Assembly (NCBI RefSeq): GCF_015751765.1
Contig: NZ_JADOTX010000001.1
Coordinates: 5,518,001-5,582,000 of the forward strand
DNA length: 64,000 bases
Direction: 5' to 3'
Origin: Micromonospora ureilytica
Lineage (GTDB): Bacteria; Actinomycetota; Actinomycetes; Mycobacteriales; Micromonosporaceae
Part shown: one piece after another, positions 26,277 through 35,232 of the stretch
Layout of the letters: each line of letters opens with the position of its first letter
Numbering within the stretch: the stretch's first letter is position 1
Notes under the pieces: model-generated
Told to the model about the DNA's origin: nothing
Database searches by the model: none
The model's input: the letters and a program-made list of their open reading frames with translations, nothing else
Made by a program: the position numbers and the translations under genes

Positions 26277-27794
26277 TCAGCGGCTCTCGACGGCCTTCCC
26301 GTCGACTGACGCGGCGCCGTTGCCGGTCGGAGTGGAAGCCGAGCCGAGCCGCGCCAGCAGGCCGGGCAGGTCGATCCCGGTGAGGTCACTGCCGAGTTGG
26401 AGCCCCTGGGCCACGTTGCCGGCCACCGACTTCGTCAGCGACGACGCGCCGTCGGTGGAGATGACTGTCATCTTGTCGATCGCCCCGATCGGCGCACTGG
26501 CCGCCTCGACGACCTGCGGCAGCACCTTGACCAGAAGGTCCAGCACGGCCGCCTCTCCGTACGCGGCGAACGCCTCGGCCTTGCGGGCCATCGCGTCGGC
26601 CTCGGCCTCACCCTTCGCCAGGATGGCTGCCGCGTCGGCCTGACCTTCCCGCTCCACGGCATCGGCGATGGCGGAGCGCCGCCGCTGCTCGGCCTCACCC
26701 TCCTTGGCGCCCTCGATGGCGTTCGCCTCGGCGAGCGCGGCCCGTCGGGCCCGCTCGCCCTCACCGGTGAGGCGGGCCTGCTCGGCGGACGCCTGCGCGG
26801 CGGCGATGACGGACTGGCGCTGTGCGTCGGCGTGCAGCACCGCCGCGGCGCGGGCCGCCTCGGCCTCCTGCTCCACCTTGTACCGGGCGGCGTCGGCCGG
26901 CTTGCGAACCTCGGTGTCGAGTTGGCGTTGCTTGAGTTCCGCGTTGCGCTCGGCGACCTTCTGCTGCTCGGAGAGGATCGCCTGGTCCCGCTCGGCCTGG
27001 GCGAGCGGTCCGGCCGCCGCGGACTTCGCCTTCGCCGCGTCGATCTCGGCCTGGATGCCTGCCTGCTTCAGGGCCAGGTTGCGGTTCGCCTCGGCGATGG
27101 CCTCCTCGGCGAGCAGCCGCTCCTGCTCGGCCTGCTGCCGGGCCCGCGCCTCGGCGATCGCCGCGTCCTTGAGCACGCGGGCGGCCTCGGGGCGGCCCAG
27201 GTCCTGCAGGTAGGAGCCTTCGGCGAGGATGTCCTGGAGCTGGAAGGTGTCCAGCACCAGACCCTGGTTGGTCATCGAGTGCTCGGCCTCCTCGGCGACC
27301 GCGCTGGCGAATGCCGCCCGGTCCCGGATGACCTCCTCGACGGTGAGCCGGCCGACGATCGAGCGCAGCGCGCCGGCCAACACCTCCCGGGTGAAGTTGT
27401 CGATCTCGTCCTGCTGGTGCAGGAACCGTTGTGCGGCGGCCCGGATCGCGTCCTCGGTGCCGCCGACCTTGACGATCGCCACGCCGTGCAGGTCGGCGCG
27501 GATGCCCTGCTTGCTCACGGCGCCCCGGATGCCGACGTCGATCCGCCGGCTGGACAGGTCGAGCGACTGGAGCTTCTGCACCACCGGCAGGACGAAGACC
27601 GAGGCGCCCAGCACGACCTTCTGCCCGGAGTTGTCGGTGGACCGCCCACCGTCAGCGGTCTGCGTGGTGCGGCCCTTGCGTCCGGTGACGATGAACGCCT
27701 CGTTCGGGCCGGCCACCTTGATCCGGGAGAGCACGAAGAACACCAGGATGAGCGCGAGGAGGATTGCGCCACCGATGGCGATGAGTAGGGCCAT
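26277..27794 (-). CDS. Flotillin-like SPFH-domain membrane protein
   Basis: 505 residues from ATG 27794. N-terminal membrane helix (LLIAIGGAILLALILVFFVL), then the SPFH/band-7 domain (RIKVAGPNEAFIVTGRKG...DVGIRGAVSKQGIRADLHGVAIVKV). A long Ala/Glu/Gln coiled coil covers ~200-420 with flotillin-type EA repeats, followed by a C-terminal segment (VLPQVVEAASAPIGAIDKMTVIST). Flotillins scaffold membrane microdomains. The NfeD-like gene lies 28 bp upstream in the same direction, the classic NfeD/flotillin pairing. Confidence 0.9.
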   Translation of the reverse strand: MALLIAIGGAILLALILVFFVLSRIKVAGPNEAFIVTGRKGRTTQTADGGRSTDNSGQKVVLGASVFVLPVVQKLQSLDLSSRRIDVGIRGAVSKQGIRADLHGVAIVKVGGTEDAIRAAAQRFLHQQDEIDNFTREVLAGALRSIVGRLTVEEVIRDRAAFASAVAEEAEHSMTNQGLVLDTFQLQDILAEGSYLQDLGRPEAARVLKDAAIAEARARQQAEQERLLAEEAIAEANRNLALKQAGIQAEIDAAKAKSAAAGPLAQAERDQAILSEQQKVAERNAELKQRQLDTEVRKPADAARYKVEQEAEAARAAAVLHADAQRQSVIAAAQASAEQARLTGEGERARRAALAEANAIEGAKEGEAEQRRRSAIADAVEREGQADAAAILAKGEAEADAMARKAEAFAAYGEAAVLDLLVKVLPQVVEAASAPIGAIDKMTVISTDGASSLTKSVAGNVAQGLQLGSDLTGIDLPGLLARLGSASTPTGNGAASVDGKAVESR

Positions 27795-27822
27795 ATGAGG
27801 AGTCCCGTCTACGAGGGGGAAA

Positions 27823-28335
27823 TCAGTAGGTCTCTACCTGCACGCTGGTCTCGCTGAGCGCCTGCACGACGAAGACCTGGGCGCCGAGCGGGATCGGCTG
27901 GTCCGCACGGGCGCTGAGCTTGACCGGTTGGCCGGCGAGGCGAATGCGGACCTCGCCGTACCCGTTGGCCGGCACCGGGGTGACGACCAGGCCGAGCGCG
28001 CCGACCAGGTCGTCACGGGTGGGGGTGGGGTCGGTGCGCATGTTCCGCGCTGCCCGGCTCAGCCGGGAGGCCAACCAGCCGGTGGGCACGGCCGCGAGCA
28101 CGCCGCCGGCCACCGCCCCGACGACCAAACCGGGTGTACGCGCACCGAGTAGTTCGTTGACGATGGCCGCGCCGAACCCGAACGCCCCGGCGAAGCCGGC
28201 GACCGTCTCGACCGAGATCGGCCCGTCCACGTCGGCGTGCCCGAACTGGAACAGCTCGGTGCCGAGCAGGGCGAGCGCGAGCACGCCGATGCCCGCTCCG
28301 CCGATGATCAGAAAGATGAGCGTCCCCGTGGCCAC
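27823..28335 (-). CDS. NfeD-family membrane protein with OB-fold domain
   Basis: 170 residues from GTG 28335. Two to three hydrophobic segments (TLIFLIIGGAGIGVLALALLG; VAGFAGAFGFGAAIVNELLG; GLVVGAVAGGVLAAVPTGWLA) precede a soluble ~65-residue OB-fold-like end (DDLVGALGLVVTPVPANGYGEVRIRLAGQPVKLSARADQPIPLGAQVFVVQAL), matching short NfeD proteins that partner flotillins. No protease domain. A TACCGT hexamer ends exactly 7 nt before the GTG, suggesting a leaderless mRNA for the NfeD-flotillin pair. Confidence 0.82.
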   Translation of the reverse strand: MATGTLIFLIIGGAGIGVLALALLGTELFQFGHADVDGPISVETVAGFAGAFGFGAAIVNELLGARTPGLVVGAVAGGVLAAVPTGWLASRLSRAARNMRTDPTPTRDDLVGALGLVVTPVPANGYGEVRIRLAGQPVKLSARADQPIPLGAQVFVVQALSETSVQVETY

Positions 28336-28342
28336 GACCTTG

Positions 28343-28348
28343 ACGGTA
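28343..28348 (-). promoter_or_regulatory. -10 element for the NfeD-flotillin unit
   Basis: Reverse-strand TACCGT, 7 nt upstream of the NfeD GTG; leaderless arrangement. Confidence 0.45.
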
Positions 28349-28435
28349 TCGACGCCGTGCAACGACGAACGGCCCGGCAGAACGCTGGTAGCCGGGCCGG
28401 CGAACGAGTCCGCAACAGAGAGGGAGAATGGGTGG

Positions 28436-28915
28436 ATGCGCTGGACCGTGCTCGACTCACCGATCGGTGAGTTCTCCGTCGCCACCGACGGCACGAGCGT
28501 CTGCGGCGCCGCCTTCGGTCGGGTCGACGCAGCTGTCGACGAGCCCGGCGACGCGCTGTCCCGGCAGGCGGTGACCGATCTGCGGGCGTACTTCGCCGGT
28601 GAGCTGACCGCGTTCGGCGTCCCGGTGTCGATGCCCCGGGGCTCCGACTTCGAGCGGGCCGTGTGGCGGGAGATGACCCGAATCCCGTACGGAGAGACGC
28701 TGACGTACGGCGAGGTGGCGCGCCTGGTCGGCGATGCCGGAGCGGCGCGGGCGGTGGGTGTGGCCTGCAACCGCAACCCGGTGCCGGTGATCGTGCCGTG
28801 TCACCGGATCGTCGGCGCGGGCGGCAAGCTGGTCGGCTTCGGTGGGGGCCTGCCCCGCAAGGTCAAGCTGCTCGAGTTGGAGGCCGGGGTCGCGCTGCGA
28901 CACGCCTGGTCCTGA
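28436..28915 (+). CDS. ogt: Methylated-DNA--protein-cysteine methyltransferase
   Basis: 159 residues from ATG 28436 with an AGAGAGGGAGA site. It has the Ogt/AGT signature: FERAVWREMTRIPYGETLTYGEVARLVGDAGAARAVGVACNRNPVPVIVPCHRIVGAGGKLVGFGGGLPRKVKLLELE. The acceptor cysteine is in PCHR (Cys122), with the DNA-binding Arg in ARAVG. It removes O6-alkyl groups from guanine by suicide transfer. Divergent from the NfeD-flotillin pair. Length is normal for a single-domain Ogt. Confidence 0.95.
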   Translation: MRWTVLDSPIGEFSVATDGTSVCGAAFGRVDAAVDEPGDALSRQAVTDLRAYFAGELTAFGVPVSMPRGSDFERAVWREMTRIPYGETLTYGEVARLVGDAGAARAVGVACNRNPVPVIVPCHRIVGAGGKLVGFGGGLPRKVKLLELEAGVALRHAWS

Positions 28916-28963
28916 CCAGCGAGCCTGGTTGACGTACCCCCGGAAGAGCTATACAAAAACGGT

Positions 28964-29170
28964 ATGGCCTTCACCCTGACGCTCAAGCCCGAGGTCGAGC
29001 AGCGCCTTCGGGAGCTGGCCGAGGCGGAACACCGTTCGATGCACAAGACCGTCGAGGTGGCGATCCAGGAATACCTCGAGCGTCAGGAGCGCAACGAGTG
29101 GACCCGCCAGGCCGCCCGACGGGTCTTGGAGGAAGACGCCGAATTCTTCGAGATGTTGGGGGATCGGTGA
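28964..29170 (+). CDS. Ribbon-helix-helix antitoxin-like protein
   Basis: 68 residues from ATG 28964. The first part is a ribbon-helix-helix pattern: a beta strand (FTLTLKPEVEQRLRELAEAE), then HRSMHKTVEVAIQEYLERQ. The C-terminal acidic helix (RRVLEEDAEFFEMLGD) could bind a partner. Its stop overlaps the GTG of the Fic/Doc-like gene by 3 bp, the coupled layout of toxin-antitoxin operons. Autoregulatory DNA binding is inferred from the fold. Confidence 0.75.
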   Translation: MAFTLTLKPEVEQRLRELAEAEHRSMHKTVEVAIQEYLERQERNEWTRQAARRVLEEDAEFFEMLGDR

Positions 29171-29553
29171 CTCAACCGTGGCCCGAGCCGGAGGACCTGT
29201 TGATCCTCTTATCCGAACACACAGGCCAGCACAGTCGCGTCAGGGACGGCGGCATCCTCGTCGCTGCGGCGGCCCGCCCGCACGCCCGGATCCTGGGGCG
29301 TGCCGTGTACCCCACCGTGCTGGACAGGGCGGCGGCGTTGATGCACGGCTTGATGATTTGGCGGCCACTCGATATGTGGAACGCGGGCCTCGCCTGGGCG
29401 GCGATGCGGATCTTCCTGATCCGTTGCGGGGTGGCGCTACACATGCCGGCCAAGGAACGGATGGCTCTCACCGACGCGTTGGCCAGTGGCGAGGTCGACT
29501 CGATTGACGAGTTGGCGTTGCGGCTGTCGCCGTACCTGGAGATGTCGAGCTGA
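29167..29553 (+). CDS. Fic/Doc-like toxin homologue with degenerate catalytic motif
   Basis: 128 residues from GTG 29167. The layout follows Doc: an early helix (PEPEDLLILLSEHTGQHSRVRDGGILVAAAARPHARILG), YPTVLDRAAALMHGLMI, then the catalytic loop position. The family consensus there is HPFxDGNKR; this protein reads RPLDMWNAG (~66-74). The catalytic His is replaced by Arg and the Gly-Asn-Lys/Arg anion hole is lost; only the Asn is kept. The helix after it (LAWAAMRIFLIRCG) and the C-terminal region are preserved. It is either non-AMPylating/non-phosphorylating or works differently. Confidence 0.65.
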   Translation: MTQPWPEPEDLLILLSEHTGQHSRVRDGGILVAAAARPHARILGRAVYPTVLDRAAALMHGLMIWRPLDMWNAGLAWAAMRIFLIRCGVALHMPAKERMALTDALASGEVDSIDELALRLSPYLEMSS

Positions 29554-29559
29554 ACGCGG

Positions 29560-29593
29560 CGAAGGGCCGGGTCCATGCGGACCCGGCCCTTCG
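29560..29593. terminator. Bidirectional terminator
   Basis: 15-bp perfect stem CGAAGGGCCGGGTCC (29560-29574) / GGACCCGGCCCTTCG (29579-29593) with a 4-nt loop, between the convergent toxin-like and ino1 genes. Confidence 0.8.
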
Positions 29594-29615
29594 ACAAGCT
29601 TGGTGACTCAGCGCG

Positions 29616-30695
29616 TCAGCGCGTGACCTCACCGGCGATGAACTCCTCGACGGCCTGGTGGGCGTCGTGGTCGGCGTACTGCACCGGCGGGGACTTCATG
29701 AAGTACGACGAGGCCGACAGGATCGGGCCGCCGATCTTCCGGTCCAGGGCGATCTTCGCGGCCCGGACCGCGTCGATGATGACGCCGGCCGAGTTCGGAG
29801 AGTCCCACACCTCGAGCTTGAGCTCGGCGTTGAGCGGGGTGTCACCGAACGAGCGGCCCTCCAGGCGGATGTACGCCCACTTGCGGTCGTCCAGCCACGG
29901 CACGTGGTCCGACGGGCCGATGTGCACGTCGCTCTTGCTCATCTCGTGCGGGATCTGCGAGGTGACCGACTGGGTCTTCGAGATCTTCTTCGAGACCAGG
30001 CGCTTGCGCTCCAGCATGTTCATGAAGTCCATGTTGCCGCCGAAGTTGAGCTGGTACGTGCGCAGCAGCTCGACGCCGCGGTCCTCGAAGAGCTTCGCGA
30101 GGGCGCGGTGCACGATGGTGGCGCCGACCTGGCTCTTGATGTCGTCACCGACGATCGGCAGGCCCGCGTCCTCGAACTTCTTGGCCCACTCGGGGTCGGA
30201 GGCGATGAAGACCGGCAGGGCGTTGACGAACGCGCAGCCGGCGTCGATGGCCGCCTGGGCGTAGAACTTGGCGGCCTGCTCGGAGCCGACCGGGAGGTAG
30301 CAGACGACGACGTCGACCTGCGCGTCGCGCAGCGCCTGCGTCACGTCGACCGGGGTGGCGTCCGACTCCTCGACGATCTCGCGGTAGTACTGGCCCAGAC
30401 CGTCGAAGGTCGGACCGCGCTGCACGCTGACGCCGGTCGGCGGCACGTCGCAGAGCTTGATGGTGTTGTTCTCGCTGGCGACGATCGCCTCCGCGAGGTC
30501 CATGCCCACCTTCTTGGCGTCCACGTCGAATGCCGCGACGAACTCCACGGCGTTGACGTGGTAGTCGCCGAAGGCGACGTGCATGAGACCCGGGACGCGG
30601 TCGTTCGGGTTGGCGTTCCGGTAGTACTCGACGCCCTGAACCAGGGACGAGGCGCAGTTACCCACACCGACGATGGCGACGCGGACGGAGCCCAT
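29616..30695 (-). CDS. ino1: Inositol-3-phosphate synthase
   Basis: 359 residues from ATG 30695 with an AAGGAGG site. NAD-binding start [21 protein letters not shown], plus [82 protein letters not shown] and [21 protein letters not shown] sequence. These are the actinobacterial/archaeal short Ino1 motifs. It converts glucose-6-phosphate to inositol-3-phosphate for mycothiol and inositol lipids. It is 23 bp downstream of padR, the same pairing as Rv0046c/Rv0047c. Confidence 0.96.
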   Translation of the reverse strand: MGSVRVAIVGVGNCASSLVQGVEYYRNANPNDRVPGLMHVAFGDYHVNAVEFVAAFDVDAKKVGMDLAEAIVASENNTIKLCDVPPTGVSVQRGPTFDGLGQYYREIVEESDATPVDVTQALRDAQVDVVVCYLPVGSEQAAKFYAQAAIDAGCAFVNALPVFIASDPEWAKKFEDAGLPIVGDDIKSQVGATIVHRALAKLFEDRGVELLRTYQLNFGGNMDFMNMLERKRLVSKKISKTQSVTSQIPHEMSKSDVHIGPSDHVPWLDDRKWAYIRLEGRSFGDTPLNAELKLEVWDSPNSAGVIIDAVRAAKIALDRKIGGPILSASSYFMKSPPVQYADHDAHQAVEEFIAGEVTR

Positions 30696-30718
30696 AGCGT
30701 CTGCCTCCTTCTTTTCTG

Positions 30719-31357
30719 TCACGGCCGCTCATTCCTGGTCTCTCCAGGCGGAGGCGGGCTGTTGTCTTCTCGTCGGCCGCCGGCTGTCCCGATGTTCGGG
30801 ACCGTCGGGGCTCGGCCGGAGCGCTCGTTGGCGATGAGCTCCTCCAGCCAGCGGACCTCGCGCTCACAGGCATCAAGGCCGTGGCGCTGCAGTTCCAGCG
30901 TGTAAGCGTCGAGGCGCTCGGCCGCCCGGCCCAGCACGTCACGAAGCCCTTCGCGACGCTCCTCGATCTTGCGGCGGCGACCCTCCAGAATGCGCAGTCG
31001 GGTCGCCTGGTCGGTCCGGGCGAAGAACGCGAAGTGCACCCCGAAGCCCGTGTCGTCGTACGTCTCGGGCCCGGCCTGTGCGATCAGCTGGGCGAAGCGT
31101 TCCTTGCCTTCCGCGGTGATTTTGTACACCACCCGACCTCGTCGGCTGGTCAGCGCGGGAACCTCCTCGGCAGTGGCGGGTGTCTCAGCAGCTTCGGTGA
31201 TCCATCCCGCCGCCTGCAGCCTGCGTAGCGTGGGATAGAGCGAGCCGTAGCTGATCGCCGCCCGGATCGCGCCGAGTTTGGCGGTCAGCTCCTTGCGCAG
31301 CTCATAGCCGTGCATCGGAGACTCCTGCAGGAGGCCGAGGATGGCGAACTCAAGCAC
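30719..31357 (-). CDS. PadR-family transcriptional regulator
   Basis: 212 residues from GTG 31357 after GAGAGGGTGG. N-terminal winged helix: [53 protein letters not shown] (PadR signature), then [21 protein letters not shown]. The C-terminal coiled helix ([36 protein letters not shown]) is for dimerisation. It probably represses its own operon with ino1 through the palindrome 45-67 bp upstream. Confidence 0.93.
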   Translation of the reverse strand: MLEFAILGLLQESPMHGYELRKELTAKLGAIRAAISYGSLYPTLRRLQAAGWITEAAETPATAEEVPALTSRRGRVVYKITAEGKERFAQLIAQAGPETYDDTGFGVHFAFFARTDQATRLRILEGRRRKIEERREGLRDVLGRAAERLDAYTLELQRHGLDACEREVRWLEELIANERSGRAPTVPNIGTAGGRREDNSPPPPGETRNERP

Positions 31358-31401
31358 TGGCCACCCTCTCTTTACCCTCCGGCGTGGAGTGGTAACCGCC
31401 G

Positions 31402-31424
31402 CGATGTATCGGACCGATACATCG
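31402..31424. promoter_or_regulatory. Palindromic PadR operator
   Basis: Perfect 23-bp inverted repeat: arms CGATGTATCGG and CCGATACATCG around one central base. It contains the ATGT...ACAT pattern typical of PadR targets and lies 45 bp upstream of padR. Confidence 0.75.
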
Positions 31425-31519
31425 CACGTTAGCGGCTCGCGCGGGCCAGGGCAAACCCCCGTTCCGAGATGCTGTCGTCACGGATTGTGAGCGTGGTCGC
31501 CTGCTCGGGCCGGACCGCG

Positions 31520-31525
31520 TACCCT
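31520..31525 (+). promoter_or_regulatory. -10 element for the DUF5318 gene
   Basis: TACCCT ends exactly 7 nt before the ATG at 31533; leaderless arrangement. Confidence 0.5.
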
Positions 31526-31532
31526 TCTCCGC

Positions 31533-31982
31533 ATGCGTACGCAGCGCCAGGTCGTCGACTACTCGCTTCAGAAGCGAGCAGTGCTGCGTGAGCTCCTGGC
31601 CGGCCGAGTCGGCACGTACGACGTCTGCGACGCGTCGCCGTACCTGAAGAACGCCGCTCGGTTCCACGGCGAGCCGACCGACCGGCGCTGCCCGATCTGC
31701 CGCAGCGAAAACCTGACCCTCGTCCACTACATTTACGGTGACGAACTCAAGCAGTCCGCCGGGCAGGCCCGGACACTTACCGAGTTGCCCGTGCTGGCGA
31801 TGACGCTGCGTGAGTTCCAGGTCTTCGTGGTGGAGGTGTGCCTCGGTTGTGACTGGAACCATCTCGTCGAGCAGTACCTGCTCGGCCGGGACGGGCTGAC
31901 CGGCGACAGCGACGGCACAAGCGAACAGGACGCGGCGGGCGCCGAAGGCACCGGCCGGCGGAGGCGAGAGGCGCAACGGTGA
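31533..31982 (+). CDS. DUF5318 family protein (Rv0049-like)
   Basis: 149 residues from ATG 31533. Compact core: QVVDYSLQKRAVLRELLAGRVGTYDVCDASPYLKNAARFHGEPTDRRCPICRSENLTLVHYIYGDELK...VEVCLGCDWNHLVEQYLLG. The CPIC (~54) and CLGC (~104) pairs could bind zinc. The last ~30 residues are disordered (Asp/Glu/Arg-rich). The family is known only as a conserved actinobacterial protein next to ponA1; function unknown. The ponA start follows 197 bp downstream. Confidence 0.82.
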   Translation: MRTQRQVVDYSLQKRAVLRELLAGRVGTYDVCDASPYLKNAARFHGEPTDRRCPICRSENLTLVHYIYGDELKQSAGQARTLTELPVLAMTLREFQVFVVEVCLGCDWNHLVEQYLLGRDGLTGDSDGTSEQDAAGAEGTGRRRREAQR

Positions 31983-32179
31983 TCTCAGCTGGTTGTACCG
32001 GCCCCGGGGCCGCAGGCAAAACCCGGGACGGTCGACCGCTTGTTGGTCCGATTGGCCCGATTGATACGGCAATGACCCCGGTCGGCTGGCACCCCCGTGC
32101 CGGCGCGCCGGGTGAAGCAACTCACGGCAACCCGGTGGCGGCGCAGCTGCGTCCCACCGCGACCGGCAGGGTGTGAGGA

Positions 32180-35107
32180 ATGAACTCGTACGGCGATCCC
32201 AGTTCTGCGCGCGGACGGACCCAGTACTCGGGTCCAGACGGTGACCCCGGACCGGGCGCGGACGACGCGTACCGCCGACCCGGCGGTGACTCCGGCGGGA
32301 GCGGCTGGTCAGCCTCGGAGGGCGGCGGCGCGGCAACCCCGGGCCGCGCCTCGGTGACGCCGCGGGCCTCCGGTGGTCGTGCCACGGTCGGCGGTTCCGC
32401 CTCGGTGCCGCCGCGTGGTGGTGCGGCCGCCGGGTCCGCCTCGGTGGGTTCGGCAGCGGCCGGCCGGGCCGGTCGAGCCTCGGTCCCGGTGTCGCCGGCA
32501 CCGGGCGTGGCCGCTGGCCGCGCCGGCGCCGGTCGGGCCTCGGTGCCCGTCTCCCCGGCGCCGGGCGCGCCGGCGGGTCGGGCCGCCGTCGGTGCCGCCT
32601 CGGTCGGCACCGCCTCGGCGGGCCGGGCCAGCGTCGGCTCCGCATCGGTCGGTGGCCGTGCGGCGGTCGCCAGGGCGAGCGTCTCACCGGTCTCCGGTGG
32701 GCCGGGCGGCCCTGGTGGGCCCAACGGGCCAGGTGGGCCGGGCGGCCCCGGTCGGGGCGGTCGTGGTCCGGGTGACTCGGGCGCCGCGGCACGGGCGAAG
32801 AAGCGCAAGCGGATGAACCTGCTGATCGCCGGGTTCGCCGTCTTCATCATGCTCGCCGGCATCGGCGTGGTCGGGTTCACCTACTACTCGACAAGCGTGG
32901 TGCTTCCGGACGAGATCACTCCGCCGCAGGCGACCACCCTGTACGCCTTCGACAACAAGACGATCATCGCCAAGGTGGGCGATCAGAACCGAACGCTGGT
33001 CACCATCGACCAGATTCCGGAGTACGTGCAGAACGCGGTGGCCGCCGCCGAGGATCGGAACTTCTACCGACACTCCGGTGTGGACTACAAGGGCATCGCC
33101 CGGGCCGGCTGGAACAACCTCTCCGGCGGCGACAAGCAGGGCGCCTCCACCATCACCCAGCAGTACGCCCGCAACGCCTACGACAACCTGAAGGACGACA
33201 CGTACGCCCGGAAGGTGAAGGAGGCGATCTTCGCCTCCAAGCTCAACGACGAGTACACGAAGCCGCAGATCATGCAGCACTACCTCAACGTGATCTACTT
33301 CGGCCGAGGTGCCTACGGCATCGAGGCTGCGGCGCAGACCTACTTCGGCAAGCCGGTGGGCAAGCTCGATCCGGCCGAGGGCGCGGTGCTCGCGGCACTG
33401 ATCAAGCAACCAGAGCCCAGTTCCACCCACCAGGGGTACGACCCGGCGATCAACCCGACCGACGCCCAGGATCGCTGGAACTACGTGATCGAGGGCATGG
33501 TCAAGGAGGGCTGGCTCGGCGTGCCCGGCAAGGAGCCGCGGCCGGCCGCGTACCCGACGAAGACCCTCAAGGCCCCGAAGAAGGGCGGCATCGGCGTCGA
33601 CTTCGGCGTCGACACCCCGTACGGCAATGTCATCAACTACGTCCGGCAAGAGATGCGGGACAGGGGCATCTGCGTCGAGAAGGACGCAGAGGTGACAGAT
33701 GCCAAACCGCTGTGCTCCCAGGCGCTGATGGCCGGCGGTTACCGGATCCGTACCACAGTCGACACCAAGATGCAGGCGGCGGCGGTCGCGACGGCCCAGC
33801 GCAAGTCCAAGGGCTCCGAGTTGGCCGGTGAGCGAAGCAACATCATGGCCGCGGTGGTGTCGATCGACCCCACAAACGGTCGGGTCGTCGCCTACTACGG
33901 CGGTGACAACGGCACCGGCACCGACTACGCCGGCAAGAACACCGACTCCACCGGGGCGATCAGCGGCGGTCACTCGCCCGGATCAAGCTTCAAGATCTAC
34001 ACCCTGGCGGCCGCGCTCAAGGAGAAGAAGTCGCTCGAGTCTCGGTGGAAGGGCAAGGCATTCAAGCCGGAAGGCACCGAGTTCAAGGTCAGCAACGCGG
34101 GCGACGACAACCCCGACTGCGGTAACTCCTGCACGCTGCGGGTGTCCACGCTCAAGTCCCTGAACGTGCCGTTCTACTACGTCACCGAGACGATCGGCGC
34201 GGACAAGGTCGTCGACATGGCCAAGCAGGCGGGCGTCACCACCATGTGGCGCACGGACACCAACCCGGCGAAGTCCTACGACCTGACCAAGACCGACCCG
34301 AAGGACATCACTCCGGAGCCGTTCTTCAACGTGGTCGGCTACGGCCAGTACCCGATCACCGTGCTGGACCACGCCAACGGCGTCGCCACCTTCGCCAACG
34401 GGGGCGTCTACAACAAGGCGCACTTCCTCTACTCGGTGGAGAAGCAGAACCCGACCACTGGTAAGTGGGACAAGGTCTACAGCGAGAAGCTCGACTCGAA
34501 GCGGAGAATCGAGAAGAGCGTGGTGGACGACGTGACGTCGGTGCTGAAGGACTACCCGGCCGCCGTCAACCACCGGCTCGACGACGGTCGCAAGGCGGCC
34601 TCCAAGACCGGCACCTGGGAGCTCAAGGACGACAGCGAGGACAACGGCGACGCCTGGATGATCGGTTACACGCCGCAGTTGGCCACCGCGGTGTGGGTGG
34701 GCAACGTGAAGGAGCGGAAGCCGCTCATTCTCAAGGACGGCCGCAAGGTCAGTGGTGGAAACCTCCCGGGCGACATCTGGGAGCGGTTCATGGACGAGGC
34801 GCTGAAGGGCAAGCCGAAGGTCGACTTCCCGCCGGCGGCGAACATCGGCGACAAGGACTCCGGAAACGGTGAAGCGCCGCCGCCCCCGCCCCCGCCGCCA
34901 CCACCGACCAACCCGGGGGGTCAGAACCCTCCCTGTAACCCGCTGATCGACCTGTTCTGCCAAAACGGGGGCGGCAACCCTGGGGGCAACCCCGGCGGTA
35001 ACCCCGGTGGCAACCCTGGTGGCAATCCCGGCGGCAATCCCGGTGGCGGCGGAAACGGCGGTGGCGGCGGCGGACTGCTGCCCAGCCTGCCACCCAACCG
35101 GGAGTGA
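32180..35107 (+). CDS. ponA: Bifunctional penicillin-binding protein (class A PBP, PonA1-like)
   Basis: 975 residues from ATG 32180 (GTGAGGA upstream). A ~210-residue Gly/Ala/Arg/Ser-rich cytoplasmic tail with repeated SVPVSPAPG-type units comes first, then one membrane helix (LLIAGFAVFIMLAGIGVVGFTYY). Glycosyltransferase GT51: AAEDRNFYRHSGVDYKGIAR (catalytic Glu ~291), GASTITQQYARN, YLNVIYFGRGAYGIEAAAQTYFGK. Transpeptidase: SSFK (Ser602), SxN-like region SNAGDDNPDC, KTG in SKTGTWE (~809). The C-terminus has a run of 8 prolines and repeats of GGNP. It polymerises and cross-links peptidoglycan. Confidence 0.95.
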   Translation: MNSYGDPSSARGRTQYSGPDGDPGPGADDAYRRPGGDSGGSGWSASEGGGAATPGRASVTPRASGGRATVGGSASVPPRGGAAAGSASVGSAAAGRAGRASVPVSPAPGVAAGRAGAGRASVPVSPAPGAPAGRAAVGAASVGTASAGRASVGSASVGGRAAVARASVSPVSGGPGGPGGPNGPGGPGGPGRGGRGPGDSGAAARAKKRKRMNLLIAGFAVFIMLAGIGVVGFTYYSTSVVLPDEITPPQATTLYAFDNKTIIAKVGDQNRTLVTIDQIPEYVQNAVAAAEDRNFYRHSGVDYKGIARAGWNNLSGGDKQGASTITQQYARNAYDNLKDDTYARKVKEAIFASKLNDEYTKPQIMQHYLNVIYFGRGAYGIEAAAQTYFGKPVGKLDPAEGAVLAALIKQPEPSSTHQGYDPAINPTDAQDRWNYVIEGMVKEGWLGVPGKEPRPAAYPTKTLKAPKKGGIGVDFGVDTPYGNVINYVRQEMRDRGICVEKDAEVTDAKPLCSQALMAGGYRIRTTVDTKMQAAAVATAQRKSKGSELAGERSNIMAAVVSIDPTNGRVVAYYGGDNGTGTDYAGKNTDSTGAISGGHSPGSSFKIYTLAAALKEKKSLESRWKGKAFKPEGTEFKVSNAGDDNPDCGNSCTLRVSTLKSLNVPFYYVTETIGADKVVDMAKQAGVTTMWRTDTNPAKSYDLTKTDPKDITPEPFFNVVGYGQYPITVLDHANGVATFANGGVYNKAHFLYSVEKQNPTTGKWDKVYSEKLDSKRRIEKSVVDDVTSVLKDYPAAVNHRLDDGRKAASKTGTWELKDDSEDNGDAWMIGYTPQLATAVWVGNVKERKPLILKDGRKVSGGNLPGDIWERFMDEALKGKPKVDFPPAANIGDKDSGNGEAPPPPPPPPPPTNPGGQNPPCNPLIDLFCQNGGGNPGGNPGGNPGGNPGGNPGGNPGGGGNGGGGGGLLPSLPPNRE

Positions 35108-35124
35108 CCCGCGCCAACGCATGA

Positions 35125-35165
35125 CGCCGCCGCCGGCCGGACGACCTGTCCGGCCGGCGGCGGCG
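35125..35165 (+). terminator. ponA terminator
   Basis: 17-bp perfect stem CGCCGCCGCCGGCCGGA / TCCGGCCGGCGGCGGCG (35125-35141, 35149-35165) followed by TTTT. Confidence 0.88.
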
Positions 35166-35232
35166 TTTTCGTACCCGGAACTCGGTGCCGGGACGGGACG
35201 GGCACCCCTGTCGTACGGCAGGATGCCTCTTC

